DNA of 64,000 nt from Talinum fruticosum (taxonomy: Eukaryota > Streptophyta > Magnoliopsida > Caryophyllales > Talinaceae): NCBI GenBank assembly GCA_021018815.1, contig JAITYX010000046.1:2074001-2138000 (forward strand), given 5' to 3'. The stretch's first letter is position 1. Every line of letters starts with the position of its first letter. Under the pieces are notes generated by a model, which saw only the letters and a program-made list of their open reading frames with translations, was not told the DNA's origin and did not search any database. Both the position numbers and the translations under genes were made by a program. Below, piece by piece: positions 24,170 to 36,216 of this stretch.

Positions 24170-24740
24170 TTGATACATCGGACCTTGAGTTTATGGAGAA
24201 AATAAACCCCGTGGCGCACAAACTAACATTACCTTCCGATCTCGAGCACGTGCATATAGTGTGTTTCATATCTCTCGACTTTGAATATATATATATATAT
24301 ATCGGACCCAAATTACATCGTAGAACATGAACCCATTATAGTTACCTAAAATCTAACGTATAAAAAATATCCCGTAAAAATATTGGAGCGAAGAATCAAA
24401 CAATTGATACAAATAACTAACAATTTAAAAATTGTTTGCAAACAAAATCTTAAAATACTCGAGTCCACCTAACCTTTTGTGTAGGGGCAGACATCCGTTT
24501 TTGTTTTGTATTGCAATTTCTGGATTATTATACGATGCTTTTATAAGACGCAAACTCCCTCTTCAGTCTTATCAGTCCTCCCCTCATTTCGCTTCATCTT
24601 CTAAGGAATTCCATGCCAAGCATATCCCACCAGCTAACACCATCGTGAGGTCTAATAATCTCGATGGAGTTGGTATCTGTAGGCTCACTTAATTCAAGCT
24701 GGCTGTCATTTTCCATGTCACCCTCTACCTGTTCGACGAA
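24170..24740 (+). other. PPR gene upstream region with possible first exon
   Basis: A stretch open from 24432 to a stop at 24690-24692 lies in the same frame as the PPR start at 24741. A well-formed potential intron (GTATCT at 24673, TGCAG ending at 24750, pyrimidine-rich before the acceptor) would remove the stop and join DGVG to RGFVRRK in frame. The upstream part is Ser-, Lys- and Arg-containing and acid-poor, as in transit peptides. No in-frame ATG is present, so the first exon or start is unresolved. There is a (TA)n run at 24283-24302. Confidence 0.45.
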
Positions 24741-26726
24741 ATGCCTGCAGGAAGGGGGTTCGTAAGAAGGAAGTTGTCATCTGGGTTTCGTGCGGCGGCA
24801 AAGAGGACTGCGGGGGTATCGTCCATGGGGCTTCAGAAGGAATTGAAGAAGGACTTGTCTAGAATGCTCTGGACAGAGGCCGCCATTAAAGCTATCGAGA
24901 GAAAAGCTGGGTCTGCAAAGTATAAGAATTTATGGCCTAAAGCTGTTTTGGAAGCTTTGGAGGAAGCAATAAATCAAGGCAGATGGGAGTCTGCTCTCAG
25001 GGTAAGTCTGGATTCTCTTTTAGCCTACTCTTCAGCCTCTTCTTGTCCCTGTATGACTCCTAGAGGGAATTCTATTGATAATTTTTCACATTATGCTTCC
25101 ATAATTCCATTCGCTAGCTCCAAGCAAGAAGATTTATGGAATAAATAAATAACCAAGGATGATGATTAATCTCTTGTCAACATCCCTGAGATTCTTTGTT
25201 AACTGTTGGAAAAATTGTGATTTGAAATTTATTTTCCAACTTCTATTCATAATATTGTTTGAGGCCCGCTATATTACCAGTAGTAACTTTTAGTTACGTA
25301 CCACCCTTCGGGCTCATTCGTTTTGTATAAAATTTATATGGGTATTGCCAAGTATATTGTTGTGTCACTAAAATTCTTCCAGCATTAGCTGTATCTTGGA
25401 TTTCTCTGGACAAATTTATGACCCCATCCTCCTTTTTTGTTTGGCTAGATATTCTGTATTCAACTCCTTGATATCTGTTCCTTGTAAATCCATTTTACAA
25501 AATTCACTTCCAATTGATAGATTTTTGGGCTACTACGCAAGCAGCATTGGTATGGACCACGACGCCAAACATACACAAAGCTTTTAATGATGCTTGGGAA
25601 ATTTAGGAAGGCGGAGCAGGCTGGCTTGCTTTTTGAGGTGCTTCTGTCTGATGGTCTTCGGCCTACAGTTGATGTCTTCACCGCGTTGGTGAATGCTTAT
25701 GGATTATGTGCCCTCTTTGACCAAGCATTTTCAATCATTGATGACATGAAATCAGTGTATGACTGTAAACCTGATGTGCACACATATTCGATATTACTCA
25801 GCTGTTGCTTTAAGCACCGCCGTCTTGATCTTGTAAATCAGATACTTGCTGAGATGTCATATCTAAGAATTGAATGCAGCACGGTTACGTATAACACTTT
25901 AATAGATGGATATGGCAAGGCTAAATTGTTTGAATTGATGGAAAGTGTATTATCTGACATGATTGAAGGTGCTACATGCCATCCGGATATTTTTACGCTG
26001 AATTCTTTTGTGTGGGCATATGGGAACGGTGGGAGCATTGAAAAGATGGAGAGATGGTATGAAGAATTTCAGCTAATGGGGATCAGCCCGGATGTTAGGA
26101 CCTTTAACATACTGATCAGGTCGTATGGGAAGGCAGGCATGTACCAGAAAATGGAGTCGGTTTTGACCTTCATGAAGAAAAGGTTCTTCTCTCCAACTGT
26201 TGTGACTTTCAATACCTTCATTGATATATTTGGACGAGCTGGTAATATTGACAAGATGGATGAATTTTTCCTAAAAATGAAGCATCAGGGTGTCAAACCT
26301 AATACCGTTACATACTGCTCTCTAGTTAATGCTTATAGTAAAGCTGGAAAATTGTATAAGGTGGATTCAATTCTTAGGCAAGTAGAGAACTCGGATGTAG
26401 TTCTAGATACTCCATTTTTTAACTGTCTCATCAGTGCCTATGGTCAAGCTGGCAATGTAAATAAAATGAGCGAGGTATTCTTGGAAATAAAGGAGAAAAA
26501 CTGTGAACCAGATCATATAACCTTTGCCACCATGATACAAGTGTACAATGCTAATGGGATGACCACTGCTGCTGAGGACGTTGAGTCTAAGATGCTTGCT
26601 ATGCAAAGCTGCTCAGGTCTGTCCTTTGTTCTCTTTCTGTTTTAGTTGTTTGGTTTTACCTATTAAAATCACTTGAACCACCTTTGTTCGGACTTTGATT
26701 CAGGACCCAAGTTGCTTGGATGCTAA
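24741..26726 (+). CDS. Pentatricopeptide repeat protein, At3g53170-like
   Basis: P-class PPR protein. Such proteins bind organellar RNA through arrays of 35-residue helical repeats and act in RNA processing or stability. Exons: 24741-25001, 25521-26616, 26704-26726 (GT-AG introns), giving 459 residues with stop TAA 26724-26726. The N-terminal part is basic (RRKLSSGFRAAAKRTAG), followed by LWPKAVLEALEEAINQGRWE, a conserved pre-repeat segment of this subfamily. About ten PPR motifs then run to the end, e.g. TYNTLIDGYGKAKLFELMES, TFNILIRSYGKAGMYQKMES, TYCSLVNAYSKAGKLYKVDS. No frameshift is needed in the repeats. The exon-2 start at 25521 restores LLRKQHWYG before the first in-frame Met. No DYW, E or SMR domain. 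Plastid or mitochondrial location is expected from the family, but the targeting peptide is uncertain because the 5' end may lie upstream. The third exon is only seven codons. Confidence 0.9.
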
Positions 26727-27985
26727 ATGACTTGATTCCCCAGAACCAGGTTGCCTACCTTCTGATGCTACTCTCTATTAGCTGTATGGCCAGAGCTAGA
26801 AATTACCGATCGAAGACCTTGTGATGGCTAACTGCTGATGGTAACCCAAACACTTCTTTGCCTAGTTATTTCATATCTGGAATATAGCAGCTTATTTCAT
26901 GTCTGGAATATAACTTGCTTTCTTGTGAGCAACAGCAAAACTCTCCCCAGTTTAGTGTATCAGCTTTGCACATGTCTGACATTGACTCTCCCATCCTAGT
27001 CACATTTCATACACACAAGAAGTTGTCTCTGCCACAAACACGAACAAGATTTTGTGGTTCACAGCTAAATGCATTCCTTTTTACTGTTAATGATGATATA
27101 ATAATACAGTAGTAGATAAATAACTAAATATCTTTTTGTTCAATTCATGTCTGCCAAACATGCTTTATCCTACTCTTGTGTTTTCTTTGAAAAAATATGT
27201 GTTTAAATGTCATGAATCAGTCAGTCTCCATGTTTCTTAGGCATTTTCTGTAGTTGAAACTATTCACTCAGGAGCTAAAGAATCTGACTTGAGGTGGTTG
27301 CCATTTTGCAAATTGCTTTTGTGGAGAATACATATACAGGTCTAATATTCTGGTTGTCACCTAACTGCAATTTCGATGCCTGTTGAGGCTCAACCTGAAA
27401 ACAAAGAGACCCTAAGAGAAGCCATCGAAGTTCCCTGATACATCTTTGGCTCCAGCATACCAGATGCAACAAGCATACTCAGTGCCTAACTGGTGGAACT
27501 GTCTTGAGCATGATCACTATAGTGATTACCCCTTAAATCTCCAATAATCAAGTTTCAAGACACTAGGGCATGGCTGAAGTTAATGACTTCAGCCACCAGA
27601 ACTTGCATCTTTGGTTACATTATTCATCTAATGATGCATCAATGTATCTGTAATATAAATGCCCTCTGGCCTCCAATACTAAGAAGCGGAGCAGGGCCAA
27701 TTTATCGTATCGAGCCTGCGTATGCATTTAAGTAGATGATTGATTAATTTTTGATGAAAACCTTCATTTGAGAAGGTACTTTGGTGCTTCATCTTGTGTG
27801 AACTTTGATTCAAATTCTGTAGTTAAATTACAGCAATGTAACTTGTTTTTTGTTGGAAAGCTGCAGTTAGTAAATTCAGTATTGATGAGTGTGTCCAATT
27901 GCCGAGGCCAATGTTCATTCTTCCTAAGTATGTTCTGGAAAACGTGAGTCAGATTTGCAGAAATTCCATTTGGAATTTAATATAA
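26727..27985 (+). other. 3' flank of PPR gene, no further gene recognised
   Basis: Probably 3' untranslated and intergenic sequence. It is less AT-rich than the later intergenic DNA, but no ORF shows a recognisable domain and no repeat ends were found. Confidence 0.4.
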
Positions 27986-28695
27986 GGGGGTTGCTCTTAT
28001 ATCTTGGGAGCAAATGTGCCTATCAAAACAAGAGGGAGGCATGGTTACTAAAGACACTGTAAACTGGAAAATTGCTGTCCTTACTAAACTCTTATGGCAA
28101 ATTGCTTCAGAGGATGATTCTCTATGGATTAAATGGGTCCATCATTATTACCTCAAGGGGGTAGACATATGGCAATGAAAATCAGTGGCTAAAGGCAGTT
28201 GGTATTGGAACAAATTGTTCAGAATCAGAGACCATATGAAGACTGATTTCTGTCCAAACACAGGACAGTGGCTAGGCTCAAGTGATGGATCTTATTTAGC
28301 GAAGTCTGGTTATGAGTTCTTAAGGCACAAATCACCAACTATTCCTTGGTATCCTATACTTTGGCACAAACTTAGTATCAAAATGTGATTTCAATATGTG
28401 GCTGATTATGCAGAGGAGATTACCAACAAAAGACATGTTGATAGGTATAGGAGAGGACTGCCAGCCTGAGCGTGTTTTGTGTCAGGCAGAGAATGAAACT
28501 CGTGGCCATCTATTGTTTACTTGCCCTTACACTTAAAGCTGTCTCTACAAGGTTTCTAGCAGATTTGCTGAAGGTTGATAATTGGCCACAGAGTGCTGGG
28601 AGTTGGCTACAATGGCTGCTGCAAATCACTGGGACCAGGAAGTACAACGCAACCATTTTTCTTACTATTTCAGTTGTCCCTCATAATTGTTGAAT
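27986..28695 (+). pseudogene. LINE reverse-transcriptase 3' fragment, zf-RVT region
   Basis: With a few stops removed it reads CLSKQEGGMVTKDTVNWKIA, then KLLWQIASEDDSLWIKWVHH. The open piece 28185-28386 contains GSWYWNKLFRIRDHMKT and SYLAKSGYEFLRHKSPTIPW, followed by zf-RVT-like ETRGHLLFTCPYT in a shifted frame (28495-28535). This is the standard C-terminal order of plant L1-type LINEs. The fragment is inactive. Confidence 0.8.
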
Positions 28696-29075
28696 AGAAA
28701 GAAATCATAGAATATAAAACGCTGTAAATAGAAATGTTTTCCATATAGTTCAAGGAAGTAGTAGAACAATTTTGAGTAGATTGAGAAGGAGTTGGTGAAT
28801 GTCAGAACTTGGTTATGCGTGAGTTGAAATTGTAATGACTAAATTATCTTTACCAAAAACAAAACAAAAAAAAACCATGTTTTTTGTTTGACACAAGTTA
28901 ATTCCCCTTACCATTTGTTTTAAAAGGAGGACAACACAACTTGGTGATTTCTTGAGTCTATTGATTAACATTGATTCAATTTAATTGATAAACTTTGGTA
29001 GTTATGTTTGTTAGATGTAAGAGATTCAATAAAGGCAATGCTGTGTGTGGAAGACAATTGAGTTGTTTACTAAAT
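28696..29075. other. Intergenic, nothing recognised
   Basis: AT-rich sequence with an A-rich tract at 28856-28875. No gene or repeat family identified. Confidence 0.5.
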
Positions 29076-29303
29076 GAGTGTTTGGCCTAGTGGCAAACAC
29101 TTTACACTTCCACCCCTCTTCACTAAAGTTTAAGTCTTTGAGGAGATAATTTCTTTGTAAGTTGTGCGAAGGAAGTGGGATGAGTTGTGGTTTTGGGTCA
29201 TAAGCTTGAGGTTGATATCCTTATTTCTCTTGGACCACTAGAGTTACCATTGAAATAGGAGTCCAGTTGGGTGATTTACACTTACCCTTCAAAACAAAAA
29301 AAT
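29076..29303 (+). mobile_element. tRNA-derived SINE-like unit
   Basis: A box A-like TGGCCTAGTGG (29083-29093) is followed about 43 bp later by a decayed box B AGTTTAAGTCT (29127-29137). The unit ends in an A-rich tail CAAAACAAAAAAATTG (29288-29303). This internal pol III promoter plus A-rich 3' end is the plant SINE layout. Confidence 0.5.
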
Positions 29304-29478
29304 TGAGCTGTTGATTGCTATCTTGTTATTGAACAATTATTTCATCCAGATTTGTCATTTGTACTGCATTAAGCACGAGAAAGAAGTATTTTTGCCTAAG
29401 TAACTCTAACTACTCATGAATACTGTGGCAAATTATGTTGATTTCATAAGGAACAATACCCAAAAATGATAGAAAATA
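29304..29478. other. Short intergenic segment
   Basis: No feature recognised. Confidence 0.4.
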
Positions 29479-30326
29479 TACCGTACATACGTATAAAAGA
29501 ACATGTATGCCATCAAAAATATTAAAAAGTTCATCATTTACGGCAAAAGATTAATCAAAATAGATTAAAGATCCATTGTCCAGACCTGAAAATTCACAAC
29601 TCAAAATTTTAAATATATTTAATTTAAAAGGATTAGTTTAGACTTCTATCATCTATGAATGAGAATACTCTATGAAAACATGTATAGTTGATGAAAAGAT
29701 TCGTCATATTAATATAAAAAATTAACTAACTTAAAATTTAAATCTAACACACATGCGGAGCACATACTAGCGAAGGTTTAATATTTAATGGAAAAGGTAG
29801 ATCGTCAAAATATTATAAGGTTTATCATTTACGGCTAAAGTTTCATATCAATAGATTAAAGTTCAATCATTTAGACCTAAAAATTAACAACTCAAAATTT
29901 AAAATGTTTTGAATTATTTACAATCCAATCACTGATCCAAACAATTAGATCTTATATTGAAATGAAACAAAAATAATACTCTTTCTGTCTCCAAAAAGCT
30001 ATCAAATTTAGAAAAAGTACAAAAATAATACTTTCACATTTCACCTTTCTTGGTTTTTGAATCTAATGGAGTTATAAATTTTGAGTTATAAAATTTTTAG
30101 ATCAATGTGATAGAATCTTTTCAGCAAATGTATATTTTTCCAGATAGCCTTCTCATTTAAATGTATGTGACTTTTCAGATCTAAATGTTAGACCTTTAAT
30201 CTATTTCGATGAATCTTTGGCGGTAAATGATGAACCTTCGAATATTTCCGACGGTTTACATTTTCCTCTATATGATGAACATTTTCTAACATGTGTACAT
30301 ACAACTGTGCCTACGTATGTACGGTA
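29479..30326. mobile_element. Foldback/MITE-like element with TACCGTACATACGTA ends
   Basis: The left end TACCGTACATACGTA (29479-29493) is exactly inverted at 30312-30326. Inside, 29530-29600 pairs with 30165-30235: 'catttacggcaaaagatt' against 'gaatctttggcggtaaatg', and the 'agattaaagatcca' region is likewise matched. A third degenerate copy of the same unit occurs at 29790-29900. The element is non-coding. Flanks ACCCAAAAA and GCCCAAGAA (7 of 9 positions) hint at a 9-bp target duplication, but this is weak. Confidence 0.65.
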
Positions 30327-31430
30327 GATTTCGCCCAAGAAGGATATTTCTGAAAGTTATCGAGATTCAATATCTGAATCAACAATTTGACTAAGGTAAC
30401 TGTCCACTTTGTTATGTTGGCTACATTGAAATTTGAAACTGAGTTTGGTTTTTGGTGATGCACGGAATTTATTTTTCTCAAGAAACTTCTTGGTTTTCTG
30501 TGGTTCTATTATTCAGCTTTGTTTTGCTGCCCAAAAAGTACTGATAATACTTAACAAATGTCGCTTTCTTTTCTAAATAAGTAATTCTTACCAATTTGCT
30601 GCCAGTGGAGCCACGCTATTCTTTCCATATAGGTCTTGCAACTCTTGCCTCCTAGACTATCCTTTTTTCCCCCTTATATCTTTTTGAAATGCTAATTATT
30701 GCCAGTAATCATTGGTATCATTGAGTTCATGAGGTTCCTTTGGGTAGATGTTGTGATGCTCACAGGATTCAAAGCATGTTGGCAGACTGTCTCCTTTACA
30801 TTCCCAAGAGCTTTATTACCTGAAAATTTTCAAGTTTCACATTGTCTTGTTAACAATGTATATGAACAGGCTGACTCAAGTTTTGTTCACTGGTTAGTTT
30901 GGGTTTGCTACTCCTACTTTGCTCAACTAACTGCCGGGAAAGAGCTCCTTTAAACCTCCCCAACAATTGCTCCATCTGATGCTGAGTTAAAACAGGTCTA
31001 GAAAGCGAGCTTGTGTTAGATGACAGTTTTTGCTCCCAGTTGAGTTGAACCTCTCCAAGCTTGTCCTCTACAATTAACAAGGTCCCTTAACCTTTAAAAC
31101 CTTTCTTTTGAGACAATTTTTTAGATTTTGGATGCCAGAAGGGATGGACAGCCCCCCAGATCACTCATTGGCTTTTCTTCTTCCTTAATTGCCTTCAGTT
31201 TTGTGAAATAGTTAATGATATTTCTTCCATCTTGTTTCAATAAATATATTTCTCTATTTAGTTATTATTTCCTTAATCAATTGCTGACAAAAATCTCTTC
31301 CCTAATTGAGATAATAATAATAACACGGTAGTAGATTCAACAAACATGATAGATTGAGATATATATACCTTCTAAAACATTAGTATTCAGCCAAACTATG
31401 GAGAGAATTTCTATAGTCCAAGAACCTTTA
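30327..31430. other. Intergenic, nothing recognised
   Basis: No domain-bearing ORF and no repeat termini. ORFs at 30699-30953 and on the opposite strand have no recognisable similarity. Confidence 0.45.
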
Positions 31431-31683
31431 ATTCATGCTCTGATACCATAGACTTGTATGCATATTAAGGAAGAATATGCCGAGAATGATAGAGATATTT
31501 GGAGAGAGAAGTCGAAGCTCTCATCATTCTTGCTTAGTCTGAAACTGAGTACAAGAAGGAGCTTATATGCAAAATGTGATATCTGGACCTTGCCTCTAAT
31601 AACCTGCTACGTCAGTGGCTTTGTAACTAACTCACACACATACTGATAAACTTCTTTTTCTCTTTAGAAGTTATGCTAATAAT
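31431..31683 (-). repeat. Possible relic of a copia 5' end (primer-binding site complement)
   Basis: ATGCTCTGATACCA at 31436-31449 is the complement of the usual copia initiator-tRNA binding site, TGGTATCAGAGC. The sequence to its right (31450-31680) could be a decayed LTR in minus orientation. No second copy was found, so this is tentative. Confidence 0.3.
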
Positions 31684-31974
31684 TTTTGGGTAAAAACATC
31701 AAATAAGAATAAAGTCAAACAAAGGGATGAGTTATTTTACTGAGAAAGCAACTCGCTGCATACATTGTTCATCAAAGCAAGATCGAATATATAAGAATAC
31801 AAATGGAAAAATCTCATAAAATCCAACGAAAAACGAACTGATGCGGGGATAATGACCCACTATACAAATATTGCTAACAGAAAATCTTCACCGGAAAATA
31901 TTTACTAATTGACTACGTAAACACCTAAAAACAAGGAAACACCTAGTTATTACTTCGAAGCAAATTAATCATTA
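31684..31974 (-). repeat. Second-family copia 3' LTR
   Basis: The left copy of the direct repeat, about 290 bp. The first ~185 bp align with the right LTR; the remainder reaches the polypurine tract complement. Confidence 0.65.
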
Positions 31975-31984
31975 CTCCCCTCTT

Positions 31985-32255
31985 GCTTCAAAGTTTGTCA
32001 CACTCATCTGTAACTTTTGTGAGAACATCTATAACTTGTCCGTTTGTGCCGATTAAATCAAAGTTATTTCTACACTTGCGACCAAATTCCGAATGAAATG
32101 ATAATGAATGTCTTCATGCTTTGTCCAACTATGAAATGTTGGATTCTTTTTCACGGCGACTGTTGCTTTGTTGTCACAGAAGATCTCAATAGCATCTTCT
32201 AGAACTTGAAGAAGATCTACCCGTAATTCCGGTACCAAACAGCTTGACAAGCATC
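31985..32255 (-). pseudogene. Second-family copia RNase H (broken)
   Basis: The minus strand reads IEIFCDNKATVAVKKNPTFH and then SWTKHEDIHYHFIRNLVASV, with the catalytic Asp (CDN) of the copia RNase H C-terminal half. Stops flank it on both sides. Confidence 0.8.
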
Positions 32256-32399
32256 ACCTGTAATAGCAACACATTATGCTTTTGACGAAGACAGAGCCTC
32301 AATATCTTTTTTCTTTAAACTCTATAAAATAGCACCAGAACCAAGGGAGAGAAGCACTCGTTTTGTTCTCTAAACATCCTGCCCAATCACAGAAAAAAA

Positions 32400-33180
32400 C
32401 AAATAATCTGAATTTTGCTAACTTCGAATACCAAATCCCAAAGTCAACATTCCCAGCTACACTGTGAACAAATCGTTTTGCTGCCTCAAGATGATGTAAT
32501 GACGTGTATGCATAAATATAGATATTACACTTATAAATAATGGAATGTCTGGTCTAGTATGACATAAATAATTTAGACCACCAAAAATGCTCTGAAATCG
32601 CTTTGCATTTGCCGAGTCGGTGCCATCATCAGGTACAAAGTTTTTGTTCACATTCATGGGTGTGGGCATTGATTGACAGTTCATCATGCTAAACTTTTTA
32701 GCAAATCAGTAGCATATTTCTTTCGTAAGTTGAAAATTCCATGTATACTCTGATTTACCTCAAGCCTAAGAAAGTAATGCAGCAAGTCAAGTTAACATAT
32801 CAAACTTTTCCATCATACATGGCATAAATTCTTCAACAAAAGATTCAGAAGACCCTATATAAGTCATATCATCAACATACACGCATACCACAAGAAAACT
32901 TAGAATTACCTCAACTTTGGCATACAAGGTTGGTTCATTTTGACTCCTTTTAAATCCATTCTCATGAAGATATGAGTCAATCTTACTATATCATGCCGAA
33001 GGAGCTAATTTCTCATCATATAAAGCATTTCTCAATCTGTATACTTTATCTTCTTTTCCTTTAACAATAAATCCTTCTAGTTAGGCAACATATGCTTCTT
33101 CCTCTAGTTCTTCATTTAAAACAATAACTTGGCATCAAATTGGTAAAACCGGTCAATCAATTATGCTGCTAGTGTTGAAA
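32400..33180 (-). pseudogene. Second-family copia reverse transcriptase (broken)
   Basis: Fragments include EGFIVKGKEDKVYRLRNALY (about 33080-33020), a VCVYVDDMTYIGSS catalytic box near 32890-32850, and the connection region PTPMNVNKNFVPDDGTDSA (32670-32600). Internal stops and frameshifts are present. Confidence 0.8.
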
Positions 33181-33639
33181 ACATTCTTAGTGTTTCAGAA
33201 TGAGCCACATGGGATAATCTTTCATCAAAGTGAAATGCTTGATGTTGAGCATAGCCCTTAGCTACCAGACGAGCTTTGTGCTTTTAGATTGTTCGATCAG
33301 CATGACACTTCATGTAATACACCCATTTCAGACCAATTTATGGCATGTTCACCAAATCCCAAGTTTGCCTTTTCAAATAGCTAATATTTCTTCTTTCATC
33401 ACTTTGCACCACTTGAGCTCTTCTGCAGCTTCTTCAAAACAAGGAGGATCTGAAACAAGCAAAGCAAAGCAAAATCACAAGATGTATGAATATTGCCAGC
33501 GCACTTAGAATTCAGTCTTCTATCCCTACTTAATCTTCTCAATTTATGCGGAGTTGGTGTGGCAGAAGGCTCCTTAACAGCTATAGGTGTAGGCTCAAGC
33601 TTTTTAATTGAAGGAACTTCAATAGGAATGCTTTCTCGA

Positions 33640-34460
33640 ACCAACTCTTCACCCTAATCTCAACTTGCAGCATCACCAAATAATACATGGGTACTTATTA
33701 TCACTCAACCACTCAGTATGGTTATACAACTTATATACTTTAGATTGAGGACTATAGCCCTACAAAAATACATTTTGCACAGCTTACATCAAGTTTGCGG
33801 CGAGTTGGAGAATTGTCCAAAGCATATGTTATACAACCAAAAATTTCAAATGGCTTACTCATGACTTTCTGTAGTTGCAACCTTCATATGGTGTTTGGTT
33901 TATGACTGCCTCTGTCAGTGAGATGTTGAGAATATGCACTGCTGTAGCTACTACTTCAGCATAGAACTTCTTTGGAAGTACAATTGCATTTATCATACTT
34001 CGGGCCATTTATTGATTGATTTTTCCGCTCAACCACTCCATTTTGCTTTAGTGTTCATGGTGTTGTTTACTCTTGTGGATGTCATTTTTTTGCAATAATA
34101 GAAAATTTGTTAAATTCACCACCTCTATTGAAACAGAGAGCCTTTATAAAACATCGAAAATTCCTTGAAGCTCTTGAAACTCCCAAAAGTTTCTGATTAA
34201 ATTTCAAAAATTAAACCCAACGCATCCAACGGTAATCATTTGTAAACAGCAAAACACATCAACTTCCACCCAAGAACTCAACACTCATTGGACCATAAAA
34301 CATCAACATGACTAGTTCAAGACAATTTGAAACCCTCCAAGCCTTGTTGATATGAAATGAATTACTACAATCCAACAACCATACTTTTCATCCAATAATT
34401 GAAGTCTTTTCAAATTCAGGTGTCCTTACCATAGATGGCACAAATTAGATTCACTAGTTT
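33640..34460 (-). pseudogene. Second-family copia integrase (broken)
   Basis: Frames recover MEWLSGKINQ and ARSMINAIVLPKKFYAEVVA, then TAVHILNISLTEAV and NQTPYEG (34050-33890), the conserved C-terminal half of a copia integrase core. Confidence 0.75.
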
Positions 34461-35790
34461 TAGCAACTAAGGTGTATTGTTTTACACCTGAGACTTCTAA
34501 ACGAAAACATTATGTTTTGTGCTATAGAAATGCAAACTAGATTTTGGCCTTGCTTATCATAAATAGAGCAAAAATCATCATCAAACAAGATAGAATAACC
34601 CCTATCTAACAATTGTCCAACATTCAATACATTATGAGCTAACTTAAGATTTAGGAACATATTGCACATCATGGAGTAGTTTTAGATTACCTGTGATGTT
34701 TTGATGACAATTGTACATTTCCCTTCAACTTTCACTTGCTTCTTGTCTTCGACTCGGACCTCACTTTTTTAGGTTTTATCCAGTTCTTTAAACAAAGGCC
34801 TTATCTTGGTCATATAATTCAAGCAACCACTGATCATGAACCACATTGCATTAACGCCATTGTTGATTGAAGAATGAGCCATGAACAGGTCATCCTCTTA
34901 TGTAGCTTTTTCAGTGAAACTGACTCCATTTTGCTTCATTTTTATGCTTGGTCCAACATTCAACTTCTTTGTTGCCAAATTTCTTGCAATATATCAGCAT
35001 TGTATATTGCTCTTGGACAAATGTTGCTCACCCAATTCAACACTTCCTCTGCCGTTGCGACGACCTCAACCATGATAGCCACCTTTGGCTCTACCTCACC
35101 CACTTGAACTTTCTGATTTTCCTTTGTAAGAAGCCTCCGCCTTCATTTGAAATGTCTATTCCTCCATTGTTTCATAGGACCTACTAACTCTGACTTTATG
35201 GACTAACAATAAAATCGCTAATTCATAAAAACTATGTGTAGATAGGTTTTTATATTTTTCTATCGCACCAACGTGGTCAAATTTTTATTTATTTATATTA
35301 TTCTCAGTACCTGCTCACAACAATTTCATTGCTTACATTTCGACCGTATATTTTCATATAACAATTCCAGATACTCTGGAGAGAAAATCTAGCAGAGCTT
35401 CTTTCTTTTCATGGTCAAAGTTCTAAGGTCATACCTAAGTGTTTGTATTATAACAGTGATTATCTTCATTTCGCCCCAAAATTCTTGTTTCAAAATCTTC
35501 CACGTCTGATTGGTGGAGGTACTAGCTGCTAAAATTCTTGAATTCATTACCCAGTAGTGCTCGGATCAGAAATTAAGTCATTTGCATCTTTTTGTGAGTT
35601 TCTTGTGGCTGTGGTGCGGATGATGATGAGTATACCCATTCTCCACCAAATCCCATAATTCGTGAGACTTGAACATAGTCTTCTTTCTTTTCACCCTTTT
35701 CCCGCAGTAAAAGACCAAACCTGGCTTTGTTTGAAGATTTTTTTGTTTGTTTATTGTCAAGGTCTGCACATGCCTCATTCAATTACTCAA
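34460..35790 (-). pseudogene. Second-family copia gag and pre-integrase region (broken)
   Basis: At 34640-34500 the frame reads LNVGQLLDRGYSILFDDDFC and then SIYDKQGQNLVC, the pre-integrase motif. Near 35690-35620 gag reads MFKSHELWDLVENGYTHHHP. The intervening zinc-knuckle part is not clearly readable. Confidence 0.75.
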
Positions 35791-35813
35791 AGAGGTGCTC
35801 TGATACCAGTATT

Positions 35814-36000
35814 TGTTGGATAAAAAACCAAAGTAAGAATGAGGTCAAAGAAAGGGATGACCTATATTACTGGAAAAGCAACCCACTACATACATAATTC
35901 ATTGAATTAAGATCAAGTTTATGGCAATACAGATGACAACTAAACTCCTAAAATCCACCAACAAACAGAGTCTGAGGCGAGGATAATGACCCAATATCCA
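35814..36000 (-). repeat. Second-family copia 5' LTR (partial)
   Basis: The right copy of the direct repeat, starting TGTTGGATAAAAAACC on the plus strand next to the primer-binding site complement. Similarity to the left LTR is lost after about 36000. Confidence 0.65.
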
Positions 36001-36216
36001 AAACACGTGATGACTAGTATGAGACTATCATTCCAGAACTTCGAAAAACCACCACAGGCTTCATTCCATTAGTTTGAGCTTCGAACCAAACGCTCCCTCC
36101 ATAGAACATTCCAAGTTGCGCAGAGACAAAAATTAATTTGGTAAAGTACAACATATAGCAACATAAAGTAGTCAATAAATACAATTCGGGACTTCCCACA
36201 AAAAGATTGCATCTAA

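Larger units (their letters stand above)
31684..36000 (-). mobile_element. Ty1/copia retrotransposon, second family, degenerate
   Basis: Direct terminal repeats: left 31684 to about 31974, right 35814-36000. Shared text includes 'agaaagggatga', 'ggataatgaccca' and 'aagcaacycrctrcatacat'. The primer-binding site complement GCTCTGATACCA is at 35797-35808, just inside the right LTR. A polypurine tract complement CTCCCCTCTT lies at 31975-31984 inside the left LTR. Gag, pre-integrase, integrase, RT and RNase H run right to left, all interrupted. It differs from copies A-D in gag (KSHELWDLVENGY) and in lacking the coiled-coil insert. Confidence 0.85.

Noticed and set aside
35573..35782. Two overlapping minus-strand ORFs treated as separate genes
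   Set aside because: They are frame pieces of one broken copia gag (KSHELWDLVENGY).
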